A stretch of 57,670 bases of DNA from Akkermansia muciniphila (GTDB lineage: Bacteria; Verrucomicrobiota; Verrucomicrobiia; Verrucomicrobiales; DEV007), in assembly GCA_945883495.1 (NCBI GenBank), contig CAMCXS010000033.1, positions 1 to 57,670 on the forward strand, given 5' to 3'. The notes beneath the pieces were generated by a model. It saw nothing but the letters and a program-made list of their open reading frames with translations, searched no databases and had not been told where the DNA came from. The translations under genes and the position numbers were made by a program. Every line of letters starts with the position of its first letter. Position 1 is the first letter of the stretch. Of this stretch, positions 25,347 to 34,748 are shown piece by piece.

Positions 25347-26398
25347 GGATGCGCGGAATCGGATTCATCGTGTTGGCCGCGTGGGCCCTGGTGCTCGCCG
25401 GTTGTGGCGGAGGGAAAAAGGACGAACAACCCGCGCCCTCACCCGCTGGTCTGGAAAAAACCTTCGAGCGTGGCCCCGTCAAAGTCACCGTCCGGCTGGA
25501 CAAAAAAGAACCCACCATCGCCGACCGGCTCCAGCTCGAACTCGAAGTCGTCAGCGACGAAGATGTGAAGGTCACCATGCCGCCGGCGGGGGCCGAACTG
25601 AGTTCCTTCGGCGTGGTCGATTACACCACGTCCCAACCGGAGCTCACCCGGGAAGGCAAGGTGCGCCAAACCCGGACGTATGTGCTGGAGCCGTTCCTCT
25701 CGGGGAAATACGAAATTCCGCCGCTCGCCTTCACTTTCGTCCGCAAGGGCGAGCCGGAGCACACATTGGAGACGGAAGCGATCGGGATCGAGGTGAAGTC
25801 GTTGCTTCCCGAGGACGCCAAGAATCTCGACATCCACGACATCGCCGGGCCGGTGGACCTTCCGAAGCCTCCGAGCAAAGCGCCCGCGATCGTGCTTTCG
25901 ATTCTTCTCGCGCTTGGTTTGGCCGCGGGAGCTTGGTGGTATTGGCGCAACCATTGGCGGCCCCGGCAGTTCGTCCCGCCTCCGCGACCGGCTCACGAGA
26001 TCGCTTTTGACGAATTGCGCGATCTCATCGCCGAGGACCTGCCCGGCTCGGGCCAGATCAAGGCGTTTTATCAGCGGCTCTCCGCCATTTTGCGGCGTTA
26101 CATTGAGAACCGGTTTGGCGTCCATGCCCCCGGCCAAACCACCGAGGAGTTCCTCTCCTGGCAATCCCGGCACGCCGACAGCGCCTTGGAAAGCCGACAC
26201 CAAGCCCTGCTCACCCAGTTCCTCAAGCATTGCGATTTGGTGAAATTCGCCGAGCTGCAACCTTCCGAAGCGGAGATCCAAAAGACCTTCGACGCCTGCA
26301 AAGCCTTCATCCTGGAAACGCGGGTCCAGGATCCGCAGGAAGCCCCCGCGCAACCCTCCACCTCAACCCCCACCGTGGCCACCTCCGATGCGGTTTGA
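25343..26398 (+). CDS. Lipoprotein with BatD-like and DUF4381-like regions
   Basis: A 351-residue lipoprotein. The lipobox LAGC is at about residues 17-20. A beta-rich periplasmic domain follows (VKVTVRLDKKEPTIADRLQLELEV...LEPFLSGKYEIPPLAF), similar in pattern to BatD Ig-like domains. A membrane span lies near residues 175-195, then a cytoplasmic helical tail (FYQRLSAILRRYIENRFG...TTEEFL) like that found in Bat-operon proteins. GTG at 25343 overlaps the previous stop; ATG at 25349 is an alternative start. It overlaps the batA gene by 11 bp. It probably works with the VWA proteins at the membrane. Confidence 0.7.
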   Translation: MRMRGIGFIVLAAWALVLAGCGGGKKDEQPAPSPAGLEKTFERGPVKVTVRLDKKEPTIADRLQLELEVVSDEDVKVTMPPAGAELSSFGVVDYTTSQPELTREGKVRQTRTYVLEPFLSGKYEIPPLAFTFVRKGEPEHTLETEAIGIEVKSLLPEDAKNLDIHDIAGPVDLPKPPSKAPAIVLSILLALGLAAGAWWYWRNHWRPRQFVPPPRPAHEIAFDELRDLIAEDLPGSGQIKAFYQRLSAILRRYIENRFGVHAPGQTTEEFLSWQSRHADSALESRHQALLTQFLKHCDLVKFAELQPSEAEIQKTFDACKAFILETRVQDPQEAPAQPSTSTPTVATSDAV

Positions 26399-27455
26399 AT
26401 CGCCCTGGATGCTGCTGCTGTTGTTCGGCTTGCCCGCCCTCCTCTGGTGGCGGCAACGTCGCATGGGCCCCGGCGCGGCCATTCGCTTTTCGTGGACCCG
26501 CAACGCCGCCAAAGCCGGCGCTTCCCTGCGCCAACGGCTCAGCTTCATCCCGCCCGTGCTGCGCCTCGTCGCGCTCGGGCTGCTCGTGATCGCCCTGGCG
26601 CGCCCGCAACAAGGCATGGAGCGCGTCCGCGAGGCCAACGAAGGGATCGCGATCGAGATGGTTCTGGACCGGTCCAGCAGCATGGCCGCGGAGATGAACT
26701 TCGAAGGCCGCCGCCTCAACCGGCTGGAGGTCGTGAAAGAAGTCTTCGAAATGTTCAGCCTCGGGAATAACAAGGATCTCAAGGGCCGCGGCAATGACCT
26801 GATCGGGATGATCTCGTTCGCCCAATTTCCGGAAACGGTTTGCCCCCTCACGCTCGGTCACGGCGCCTTGCCGCAATTCTTGGAGACCATCCGCCTGGCC
26901 CAACCTCGCAGCCAGGAAGACGGCACGGCGATTGGCGATGCCATCGCCTTGGCCGCCGCACGCCTCAAAACCGCCGAGGAAACCATGGCCCGGCAGGTGG
27001 CCGGTGAAGCCAACCGTTTCCTCATCAAGAGCAAGGTGATGATTCTCCTCACCGATGGTCAGCAAACCGCCGGGAAGCGTCGCCCGCTCGACTCCGCCAA
27101 GCTCGCCAAGGAATGGGGCATCAAGATTTACTCCATCGCCGTCGGCGGCCAGGAACAGATGCAGTCTCAGGACACGTTCTTCGGCCGCTTTCTCCAGTTC
27201 GGCGCCGCGCCCCAGCTCGATACCCGCGATCTCCAGGCCGTGGCCAAGGAAACTGGCGGCAAGTTCTTCCTGGCGGAGGACGCGAAGTCGTTGAGCAACA
27301 TTTACAAGGAAATCGATACCCTCGAACGTAGCGAGATTGAGTCCGTGCGGTTCATGGATTACCGGGAACTCTTCGCGCCCTTCGCCATCCTGGCGTTGTT
27401 GTTGGTGGCCATTGAGACCGGTCTGAACTGCACGATCTTCCGGAAGATCCCATGA
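26388..27455 (+). CDS. batA: BatA-like VWA-domain membrane protein
   Basis: A 355-residue protein with the Bat layout: N-terminal helix (WMLLLLFGLPALLWW), a second helix near residues 60-78, a von Willebrand A domain in the periplasm or cytoplasm and a C-terminal helix (LFAPFAILALLLVAIE). The MIDAS motif DRSSS (DXSXS) is intact near residue 92, and LLTDG is present later. Bat proteins were named for aerotolerance in Bacteroides; their biochemical role is still open. The 4-bp ATGA overlap with the next gene indicates translational coupling. Confidence 0.85.
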   Translation: MRFESPWMLLLLFGLPALLWWRQRRMGPGAAIRFSWTRNAAKAGASLRQRLSFIPPVLRLVALGLLVIALARPQQGMERVREANEGIAIEMVLDRSSSMAAEMNFEGRRLNRLEVVKEVFEMFSLGNNKDLKGRGNDLIGMISFAQFPETVCPLTLGHGALPQFLETIRLAQPRSQEDGTAIGDAIALAAARLKTAEETMARQVAGEANRFLIKSKVMILLTDGQQTAGKRRPLDSAKLAKEWGIKIYSIAVGGQEQMQSQDTFFGRFLQFGAAPQLDTRDLQAVAKETGGKFFLAEDAKSLSNIYKEIDTLERSEIESVRFMDYRELFAPFAILALLLVAIETGLNCTIFRKIP

Positions 27456-29677
27456 ACGCGATTCGCTTCCAGAGTGTGGCCATGCTCAACTGGCTGTGGC
27501 TGTTGCCGGTCTTGGTGGGCCTGATCATCTTTGCCGCTCGCCGACGCCAGGTGGCCTTGCAGTCGCTGATCGATGCCGGACTGCTCGACCGCATCCGGAT
27601 TTCCGTGAGCCCGGCCCGCCGACGTGCGAAGGCCATTCTGATCCTGGTGGGGCTTGTGTTTCTCGTGATCGGCTTGGCCCGGCCAGGTTGGAATCCCAAA
27701 GCGGAGACCGTGGAACGCCGGGGCCGCGACGTCGTCTTCCTCGTCGATGTCTCCAAAAGCATGCTCGCGGAAGATTTGGCGCCGAACCGGATGGAACGGG
27801 CCAAACTGGCCATCCAAGACGCGGTCGATCGCCTGTCCGGGGACCGGGTCGGCCTGGTGGTGTTCGCCGGCACCTCCGTGGTGAAGTGCCCGCTCACGCT
27901 CGACTACGGCTTCTTCCGCCTCATGCTTGAGGACGTTTCCACCGACAGCATCTCCCGAGGCGGCACCCTGATCGGCGATGGGATTCGCAAGGTGCTCGAC
28001 GACGTGTTCGACGACCAGGAAAAGCAATACAAGGACATCGTCCTCATCACCGACGGAGAGGACCACGACAGCTTTCCGGAGGAAGCCGCCGAAGCGGCGG
28101 GCAAACGCGGGGTCCGGCTCATCGCGATCGGTTTAGGCGACGAAGACGAGGGCCGCCGCATCCCGATCACGGATGAGCAAGGGCGCAAAACCTTCCTTAC
28201 CCACGAAGGTCAGGAGGTCTGGACCAAGCTCGATGCCCACACGCTGCGCAAAATGGTCAACGCCACCCCGGGCGGCAAATACCTGAACGTCTCCACCGGC
28301 ACGATCGACCTCGGCCAAGTCTACCTGGAGCTCATCGCTACCGCCGAGAAGAAGGATCTCGAGTCCGCCACCATCAAGCGCTACGACGAGAAGTTCCAAA
28401 TCTTCCTGGCGTTCGCGCTGATCCTGCTCGGCGTCGATGCCGGGCTCTCCGAGCGTCGGCGGGCGGCCCCGGCGGCCGCGGCCTTGCTGCTCTGTTTCTT
28501 CGGGGTGCCGACAGAGTCTCACGCGGTGGCCACCGACAAGCTGGTGCGCCAAGGGAACGAAGCCTTCTCCAAAGGCGACTGGAAGACGGCTCAGGAGCGC
28601 TACGAAGAAGCCTCCGTGGCCGAACCGGAATCCGCGAGAATCGCCTTCAATCTCGGCGCGGTCTTCTACCGGCAAGACGATTACGCCAAGGCACTCGAAC
28701 GATTCTCCGATGCCGCCGTGCGCGCCAAGGAACCAGCCTTCGCGGCCCAGGCTCAATACAATATGGGGAACTGCGCGTTCCGGCAGGCGAAGCGACAGAA
28801 GGACAGCGACCTGAAGCAGGCGATCAAGGAGTGCCAGGACAGCGTCAAGCACTACCAGGATGCCCTGAGGCTCGATCCGAAGAACAAATCGGCCTCCGAA
28901 AACATCGAAGTCGTCCGGCTCTTCCTCAAGAACCTGCTCGACGAACAAAAGCGCCAACAAGAAGAGCAGCAGCAGCAGGACGAAATCGGCCAGAAGCTGA
29001 AGGAGCTCATCGAGCGCCAGCAAGGCGCCGTAAACGAAAATGGCCGCCTAGAAAAAGCCCGGGGTTCCGAAGCTGATCCCGCCCCGGCCGAGTGGGAAGA
29101 AGGCGTCACCAAGCTGACCAAGGACCAGGAGACCCTGCAAACCGACACGGCGGACCTCCTGACCAAAATGCAGCAACAACTCCAAGCTGCTCCACCGCCT
29201 CCAAGTGCATCTCAAAGCCAAGCTCCCGCGCCCGATCCCACCGCCAAACTCACCGCCGCCTCCCAACACGTAGGCGCCGCCGTAAACGCCCAAGGCGCCG
29301 CCCTGGAACCCCTACGCCAAAAAAACCTGCCGCAAGCCCAGCCAAACCAGGCCAAAGCCCTTGAAGAACTAGTCTTAGCGCTTCAGGAGCTCAGCGACCA
29401 GTCCGACCAGTCCGACCAGTCCGACCAGTCCGACCAGTCCGACAAGTCCGACAAGTCCGACCAAAAGGAAGGCCAAGACCAAAAGCCGCAAGATCCGCAG
29501 GACGGAAAGGAAGCACCCCAAGAGTCCCAAGATCCCCAAGACTCAAAAGCACCCCAGCAAGCCCAAGCCGCCCCCATGAACGAACAAGCGCGGGACATCC
29601 TTGATGAGGAGAAGGAAAATCAACAACGCCGCGTCCCTGTTACTCGAGGAGGACGGGCAGTCGATAAGGATTGGTAA
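27452..29677 (+). CDS. batB: BatB-BatC fusion: VWA domain plus TPR region
   Basis: A 741-residue fusion. Residues 1 to about 330 are BatB-like: two N-terminal helices, a VWA domain with MIDAS DVSKS (about residue 99), LITDGEDHDS, and a helix near 315-330. A further hydrophobic segment (AAAALLLCFFGVP) precedes a BatC-like TPR part (about 360-500: GNEAFSKGDWKTAQERYEEA, AQYNMGNCAFRQA, YQDALRLDPKNKSASENIEVV). The tail is low-complexity, rich in Gln/Lys/Asp, including a run of SDQ repeats encoded by a 9-bp microsatellite (29401-29463). Batteries of this kind probably form membrane complexes with BatA and BatD/E. Confidence 0.85.
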   Translation: MNAIRFQSVAMLNWLWLLPVLVGLIIFAARRRQVALQSLIDAGLLDRIRISVSPARRRAKAILILVGLVFLVIGLARPGWNPKAETVERRGRDVVFLVDVSKSMLAEDLAPNRMERAKLAIQDAVDRLSGDRVGLVVFAGTSVVKCPLTLDYGFFRLMLEDVSTDSISRGGTLIGDGIRKVLDDVFDDQEKQYKDIVLITDGEDHDSFPEEAAEAAGKRGVRLIAIGLGDEDEGRRIPITDEQGRKTFLTHEGQEVWTKLDAHTLRKMVNATPGGKYLNVSTGTIDLGQVYLELIATAEKKDLESATIKRYDEKFQIFLAFALILLGVDAGLSERRRAAPAAAALLLCFFGVPTESHAVATDKLVRQGNEAFSKGDWKTAQERYEEASVAEPESARIAFNLGAVFYRQDDYAKALERFSDAAVRAKEPAFAAQAQYNMGNCAFRQAKRQKDSDLKQAIKECQDSVKHYQDALRLDPKNKSASENIEVVRLFLKNLLDEQKRQQEEQQQQDEIGQKLKELIERQQGAVNENGRLEKARGSEADPAPAEWEEGVTKLTKDQETLQTDTADLLTKMQQQLQAAPPPPSASQSQAPAPDPTAKLTAASQHVGAAVNAQGAALEPLRQKNLPQAQPNQAKALEELVLALQELSDQSDQSDQSDQSDQSDKSDKSDQKEGQDQKPQDPQDGKEAPQESQDPQDSKAPQQAQAAPMNEQARDILDEEKENQQRRVPVTRGGRAVDKDW
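29394..29463 (+). repeat. 9-bp microsatellite inside batB/C
   Basis: Seven units of GTCCGACCA or GTCCGACAA plus a partial unit, coding for (SDQ)n(SDK)n in the C-terminal tail of the BatB/C protein. The unit length keeps the frame, so copy number can change without breaking the gene. Confidence 0.85.
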
Positions 29678-29682
29678 CCGCC

Positions 29683-32301
29683 ATGACCAGATTTCCCCTG
29701 TACTGGTTCTTCTGCTTCGCCCTGCTCGCGTTCCTGCCCACGGGCGACGCGACCGCCCAGGACCTGAACGTTAACGCCGCCGTCAGCAGCAACTCGGTCA
29801 CTGAAGGCGAGCCGTTCCAATACCAGCTTCAGGTCTCCGGCTCCGAAACGCCCGAGCCTCCCGATCTCTCCCCGATCACCGACTTCACGGTCACACCGTT
29901 GGGCAACGGTTCGAACTCGAGCAGCTCCGTCACCATCATCAACGGCAGGGTCTCCCAAGACGTCCGCAAGGGCTACATCTTCAACTACCAGCTGGTCGCC
30001 AAGAAAACCGGCACGCTGACGATCCCGCCCATCACGGTCAAGGACGGCGCTCAAAGCGCGATCACCCAACCCATCGCGATCGCCGTCAGCCAGGCCCAGG
30101 AGAGCGACGACTTCAAACTCCGCGTTGCCCTCTCCAAAACCGACGCATGGGCAGGCGAACCCATCACCTTGGACCTAACCTTTTATTACAAGTCCAGCCT
30201 GGAACAACCTCAGCTCAACCTTCCCGCTGCCAGCGATCCCAACTTCACCGTTCACGATGTCGAGGTCCAGGCCACCAACGAAACCGCGGTGCTCGACGGC
30301 CAACAGTACCAGACCATGAAGGCCCGCCGCATCCTTATCCCCAACAAGGCCGGGACCTACCATCTCGAACCCGCCACCCTCTCCTTCCGCGGCGTCTCTG
30401 GCTATCGAGTCCAGCAGGATCTCTTCTTCGGACGCCAGCAGGTCCCTCAGTTCCGCCACTTCGTTGTCCCCTCGAACGCTCTCGACCTCACGGTGCGCGA
30501 ACTGCCCGCCGCCGGCAAACCGGCCAACTTCGCCGGCCACGTCGGCACCTATCGCATCGATTCCCGCGCCACCCCGCAAAAAGTCAACGTCGGCGACCCG
30601 ATCACGCTCACCGTGACGATTTCCGGCCCGGCGTTTCTCAAAGGCATCGACCTCCCTCCCCTGCAACGCCAAACGGATCTCGCGAAGAACTTCCGTCTCC
30701 CGGCGGAACGTTCCCCCGGCCAAGTTCAAGGAAACTCCGTCCTCTTCACCCAAACGATCCGCGCTGCCCGTGAAGATGTCACGGAGATCCCGGGGATTGA
30801 ACTTCCCTACTTCGATCCCGACACCGGCACCTACCAGATCGCCCGTTCCGCACCGATCCCTCTCGACGTCTCGGAAACCCGCGTCGTCACCGCCCAGGAC
30901 GCCGAAGGAACCGAACCGGTGAAACCCGTGACCACCGAAGTGGAAGCTTGGTCCCGCGGCATCGCCCACAATTACGAAGACGTCGGCGCCCTCCGCTCCC
31001 AGCGCTTCTCCCCGGGCGCTTGGTTGCGCTCCGGTTCGTTCTGGTCGCTGCTGCTGCTTCCAACTTTGCTCTATGGAGCGCTCTGGTTCTTCGTCCGCAA
31101 ATACCGCGCCCTCCAATCAGATCCCGACGGCGTGCGCCAAGTCCAGGCCGCGAGAAAGTTCCAGGAGAAGATCGCGCTGGCCACCACGTCGGACCAGGTG
31201 CTCGATGCCCTCCGCGGCTACATCGGGGACCGCTTGCGCCTCGCCGCTGGCGCTCTCACCGCCAAGGATCTCCGGGATCCACTGAAACGCTTCGGCGTGT
31301 CCGAGGAAACCATCGCCGCCGCCGAAGAGTTCTTCCGCCGCTGCGAAGCCAGCCGCTACTCTGGCGGCCATTCCGGCAACGCCCAAGAACTGGCCGACGC
31401 CAGCCGCCAAGTCGTTGCCGGGATCGAGGCCAGAGTCCAATCCACTGGCTTGGCTTGGCTCGACATCGAGACGCTGCGTCGCCTGCCGGTCGTGAGCCGA
31501 TTCTTCCCGCTCCTCATTCTGTTCATGTCGCTCTCTGGCGTCGCCGGTGCCGCTCTGGATCCCGCGAGCCGACAGGAGATTTTTGCAGAAGCAAACTCTC
31601 TCTTCCGGCAGGCGAACGAGCAGTCGGCCACCGATCCCGACGCCGCCCGCGAAACCTACGCCAAGGCGATCCTCCGCTTCGAGCGCCTCATCCGCGAAGG
31701 CGGGATCGAGAACGGCAAGCTTTATTATAACATCGGCAACGCCCACTTCCGCGCCCGCGACATCGGCCGCGCGATCGTCAACTACCGCCGCGCCTACGAC
31801 CTGATGCCGCACGACGCCAACCTCGTGCAAAACCTGGAATTCGCCCGCTCCCGCCGCGTGGACCGCATCGAGGTCCCCGCGAAACGCAAAGTCGCGGAAA
31901 CGCTCTTCTTTTGGCATTACGATCTTCCGCCCGCGGTCAAAGCCAACCTCTTCGGCTGGGCTGTGCTCCTCGCTTGGGGCGCCGCCACCGCCCTCCTCTT
32001 CCGCCGGGAGAATTGGCTCCCTTGGCTTACCGGAGGCAGCGCCGCCGTGGCCGTGCTCATGCTCATCTCCCTCAACCTGGACGCGCAGGCCGCAGCGAAT
32101 ATCCGGGAAGGCGTGATCGTAGCCGGGGATGTCGTGGCCCGGAAAGGCGATAGCGACACCTACGAACCCAGCTTTAAGGAACCGCTCCACGCCGGAACCG
32201 AGTTCCGCATCCTTGAAGAACGCGCCGGTTGGATTCACGCGGAGCTCGGCGACGGCCGTTCTTGTTGGCTCCCGGCGAAAGCTGTGGAACGGGTTTGGTG
32301 A
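29683..32301 (+). CDS. batD: BatD-BatE fusion (oxygen-tolerance protein, TPR and SH3-like)
   Basis: An 872-residue fusion. The signal peptide (FFCFALLAFLPTGDATA) is followed by BatD with repeated beta-sandwich domains (VNAAVSSNSVTEGEPFQYQLQVSG, KTDAWAGEPITLDLTFYYK, VGDPITLTVTISG), a helix near residue 455 and a cytoplasmic helical stretch. From about residue 605 a second membrane/signal segment leads into a BatE-like part: TPR repeats (AKAILRFERLIREGG, LYYNIGNAHFRARDIGRAIVNYRRAY), two helices, and a C-terminal SH3-like region (FRILEERAGWIHAELGDGRSCWL). ATG at 29683 is preferred; a TTG lies four codons upstream. The fusion places one whole Bat half-complex on one chain. Confidence 0.85.
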   Translation: MTRFPLYWFFCFALLAFLPTGDATAQDLNVNAAVSSNSVTEGEPFQYQLQVSGSETPEPPDLSPITDFTVTPLGNGSNSSSSVTIINGRVSQDVRKGYIFNYQLVAKKTGTLTIPPITVKDGAQSAITQPIAIAVSQAQESDDFKLRVALSKTDAWAGEPITLDLTFYYKSSLEQPQLNLPAASDPNFTVHDVEVQATNETAVLDGQQYQTMKARRILIPNKAGTYHLEPATLSFRGVSGYRVQQDLFFGRQQVPQFRHFVVPSNALDLTVRELPAAGKPANFAGHVGTYRIDSRATPQKVNVGDPITLTVTISGPAFLKGIDLPPLQRQTDLAKNFRLPAERSPGQVQGNSVLFTQTIRAAREDVTEIPGIELPYFDPDTGTYQIARSAPIPLDVSETRVVTAQDAEGTEPVKPVTTEVEAWSRGIAHNYEDVGALRSQRFSPGAWLRSGSFWSLLLLPTLLYGALWFFVRKYRALQSDPDGVRQVQAARKFQEKIALATTSDQVLDALRGYIGDRLRLAAGALTAKDLRDPLKRFGVSEETIAAAEEFFRRCEASRYSGGHSGNAQELADASRQVVAGIEARVQSTGLAWLDIETLRRLPVVSRFFPLLILFMSLSGVAGAALDPASRQEIFAEANSLFRQANEQSATDPDAARETYAKAILRFERLIREGGIENGKLYYNIGNAHFRARDIGRAIVNYRRAYDLMPHDANLVQNLEFARSRRVDRIEVPAKRKVAETLFFWHYDLPPAVKANLFGWAVLLAWGAATALLFRRENWLPWLTGGSAAVAVLMLISLNLDAQAAANIREGVIVAGDVVARKGDSDTYEPSFKEPLHAGTEFRILEERAGWIHAELGDGRSCWLPAKAVERVW

Positions 32302-32321
32302 ACGCTGCACCAATTCGATCC

Positions 32322-32882
32322 ATGCCTGATTTCCTTATCCCCTTCCTTGTCATCGGCGGCATCGCCCTGCTCTGGTGGATGGCCACCTACAACGGCTTCA
32401 TTGCCAAACGCAACCAAGCTCGCAGCGCGCTCTCCGGGATCGATGTCCAGTTCAAGAAACGTCACGACCTCGTCCCCAACCTCATCGAGACGGTCAAGGG
32501 GATCATGCAACACGAGCGCGATCTCCTCACCAAACTGACGGAACTCCGCGAAAGCGCCGCCCACACCTCCATCGATTCCGCCACTCGTGCCCAGGCCGAA
32601 GGCGCGTTGGGCACCGCGTTGCGCACCGTGTCCGCCCGGGCGGAGGCTTACCCGGAATTGCGCTCGAGCCAGAACTTCCTCCACCTGCAACAATCCCTGA
32701 CCGAGATCGAGGAACAAATCTCCGCTGCCCGCCGGGCCTACAACGGAGCTGCGGAGACATTCAACAACGCCTTGGAAATGTTCCCGTCCAGCATCGTCGG
32801 CCAGTCGATGAACCTCCAGCGCCTCGAGTTTTTCACCGCCGAGGAAGCGGAACGCGCCCCGGTTAAGGTCAGCTTCCAGTAA
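32322..32882 (+). CDS. lemA: LemA family protein
   Basis: A 186-residue LemA protein: one N-terminal helix (FLIPFLVIGGIALLWWMAT) followed by a four-helix bundle with the family motifs YNGF...RNQARSALSGIDVQFKKRHDLVPNLIETVKG, ARAEAYPELRSSQNFLHLQ and ETFNNALEMFPSSIVG. The N-terminus is expected outside and the bundle at the membrane. The function of LemA is unknown. It starts 20 nt after batD/E and is followed by a DUF3137 gene, a partner often seen with LemA. Confidence 0.92.
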   Translation: MPDFLIPFLVIGGIALLWWMATYNGFIAKRNQARSALSGIDVQFKKRHDLVPNLIETVKGIMQHERDLLTKLTELRESAAHTSIDSATRAQAEGALGTALRTVSARAEAYPELRSSQNFLHLQQSLTEIEEQISAARRAYNGAAETFNNALEMFPSSIVGQSMNLQRLEFFTAEEAERAPVKVSFQ

Positions 32883-32897
32883 CCTGGGAGATCGGGG

Positions 32898-33890
32898 ATG
32901 GACCCACTGGAGAACATCCTGGACCGCCTCGCCCCAGAGTTGGCGGTGCTTGAGGAACGTCGCCGTCACGCCCTGGAGCAGCGGGGCCATGCCTGGACCG
33001 CCTGCGTCGCCGCCGCGGTCGTGGCTTTCATCGTGGCGCTCGTCGCCGGACAGGACTTTTTCCCGGTCTCGCTCATCTTTGCGGCCGTTGCCAGCGTGAT
33101 CCTCGGTGCCATTCTCCATTCCGCGATGGCCGGGCCCGCCATTCGGGAATTCTCTAACGGCTTCAAATCCACGCTCGTCCGTGAACTGGTGCGCGCCCTG
33201 GCGCCCGGCCTCGACTACTTTCCCGCTCAGGGCATTTCCTCGGAAGAATTCCTCCGCACGCAGCTCTTCACCACTCGTCCGGATCTTTACCGCACCGAGG
33301 ATCTTCTGACTGGCCGGATTGGCGAATGTCCCGTCGCCATCGCCGAAATCCACGCGCAGGAGCGCCGCACCCGCCAGGACAGCAAGGGCAATAGCGAGAC
33401 CTACTACGTCACCATCTTCCAGGGTCTCCTCATGAGCGCGGATTTCCCCAAACAGTTCCACGGCGTCACCCGGATTCTCCCAGACAACGAGAAAAGCCTT
33501 TTCGCCGGGATCGGCAAGGCCATGGAAGGTTTCTTCCCCTTCGGCAGCAAAGACCTCGTCCGGCTGGAAGACCCGGAGTTCGAAACGCATTTTCAGGTCT
33601 ACTCGTCAGACCAAATCGAAGCTCGCTACCTCCTCAGCACCTCGCTCATGCGCCGCATTCTCGATCTCCGCCAAGCTTGGGGCGGCTGCGCCTTGCGCAT
33701 TTCCTTCGTCGATTCCTCCATCCACGTCGCGATCCCCCACAAAGCGAATTTCTTCGAGCCCAATCTCCAAGAGAGCCTCCTGGAACCAAGCGGCGAGTTC
33801 CAACGCATTGCCTCTGAAGTTCGCTCCTGTCTGGAATTGGTCGAGCAACTCAACCTCGAAACCCGCATCTGGAGCCGCTCCGGATCTTAG
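32898..33890 (+). CDS. DUF3137 family membrane protein
   Basis: A 330-residue protein with two adjacent N-terminal membrane helices (about residues 33-51 and 55-75: VAAAVVAFIVALVAG, SLIFAAVASVILGAIL) and a large soluble domain with the DUF3137 pattern (TEDLLTGRIGECPVAIAEIHA, VTIFQGLLMSADFPK, LEDPEFETHFQVYSSDQIEARYLL). This family commonly sits beside lemA; it is thought to act with it but its job is unknown. It begins 15 nt after lemA, so it belongs to the same operon. Confidence 0.8.
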   Translation: MDPLENILDRLAPELAVLEERRRHALEQRGHAWTACVAAAVVAFIVALVAGQDFFPVSLIFAAVASVILGAILHSAMAGPAIREFSNGFKSTLVRELVRALAPGLDYFPAQGISSEEFLRTQLFTTRPDLYRTEDLLTGRIGECPVAIAEIHAQERRTRQDSKGNSETYYVTIFQGLLMSADFPKQFHGVTRILPDNEKSLFAGIGKAMEGFFPFGSKDLVRLEDPEFETHFQVYSSDQIEARYLLSTSLMRRILDLRQAWGGCALRISFVDSSIHVAIPHKANFFEPNLQESLLEPSGEFQRIASEVRSCLELVEQLNLETRIWSRSGS

Positions 33891-33918
33891 TCCATCCGCG
33901 CCCTCCCCCACCGGACTC

Positions 33919-34656
33919 GTGAACGGCCCGCTCCTTTTCAATCCTCGTTTTACCGTCATCGCGGAGTCCGAGGACTGGATTGTCGTGGACAAGCCCGCGC
34001 ACCTCCTCTGTCATCCCACGAATCTGGACAATCCACCCACTCTCCTCGACGGACTGCGTGGCCTGCTGGCCTTCGACTTGGCAAACGGCGCCACCCTTTC
34101 GATCATCACCCGCCTGGACCGCGACACCAGCGGATTGGTCCTCATCGCCAAAAACGCCCACACCGCCCGGCACTTTGGCAAGACGATGGAACGCGGGGAG
34201 TTCCGCAAAACCTACCTTGCCCTGGTCCACGGCTGGCCATCCGAAGATTCCTGGACGGTCGATGCCCCGATCCTGCGAAAAGGCGAAATCACGGCTTCGC
34301 CGATTTGGGTCAAACAAATGGTCCACCCGGCCGGCAAACCTTGCCGCACGCGCTTCAAGGTGGCCGATCGCCGGACCCGACAGGAAGGCCCGTTCGCCTT
34401 GGTGCACTGTTACCCGGAAACGGGCCGGATGCATCAAATCCGCGTGCACCTCTCCTATTCCGGTCACCCCATTGTCGGCGACAAAATCTACGGGTCCGAC
34501 GAAACCTGTTACCTCGACTTCATCGAAACGGGCTGGACCGCGGCACTCGAAGCGCGGCTTCTTCTGGACCGGCACGCGCTGCATGCGCATTGCCTAGAGG
34601 TGGACGAGCAGATCTGGATCAGTCCACTTCCGGAGGATCTGGCGGGCTTTCTCTGA
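33919..34656 (+). CDS. RluA-family pseudouridine synthase
   Basis: A 245-residue RNA pseudouridine synthase. The catalytic motif RLDRDTSGLVLIAKN (catalytic Asp in RLDRDT) is at about residues 69-83, preceded by VVDKPAHLLCHPT and followed by GRMHQIRVHLSYSGHPIVGDKIYG, all standard in the RluA/RsuA superfamily. There is no S4 domain, so it resembles the short RluA/TruC/RluE-like types. The target uridine in rRNA or tRNA cannot be deduced. GTG at 33919 is chosen because the frame upstream lies inside the DUF3137 gene. Confidence 0.85.
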   Translation: MNGPLLFNPRFTVIAESEDWIVVDKPAHLLCHPTNLDNPPTLLDGLRGLLAFDLANGATLSIITRLDRDTSGLVLIAKNAHTARHFGKTMERGEFRKTYLALVHGWPSEDSWTVDAPILRKGEITASPIWVKQMVHPAGKPCRTRFKVADRRTRQEGPFALVHCYPETGRMHQIRVHLSYSGHPIVGDKIYGSDETCYLDFIETGWTAALEARLLLDRHALHAHCLEVDEQIWISPLPEDLAGFL

Positions 34657-34711
34657 TGCGAACAACCAGGTACGGGAACTCTCCCATCTGGAAGAATGTG
34701 AGAAACCCGAG

Positions 34712-34739
34712 TTTACAAATAGTCAGGAATCATTAATGG
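34712..34739 (+). promoter_or_regulatory. Promoter and overlapping inverted repeat at the 34749 gene
   Basis: TTTACA (34712-34717), a 16-bp spacer and TAATGG (34734-34739), 9 nt before the ATG at 34749. GTTCAT-TCGT-ATGAAC (34739-34754) is a perfect 6-bp inverted repeat that covers the start codon and could be an operator or an mRNA hairpin that hides the start. Confidence 0.45.
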
Positions 34740-34748
34740 TTCATTCGT

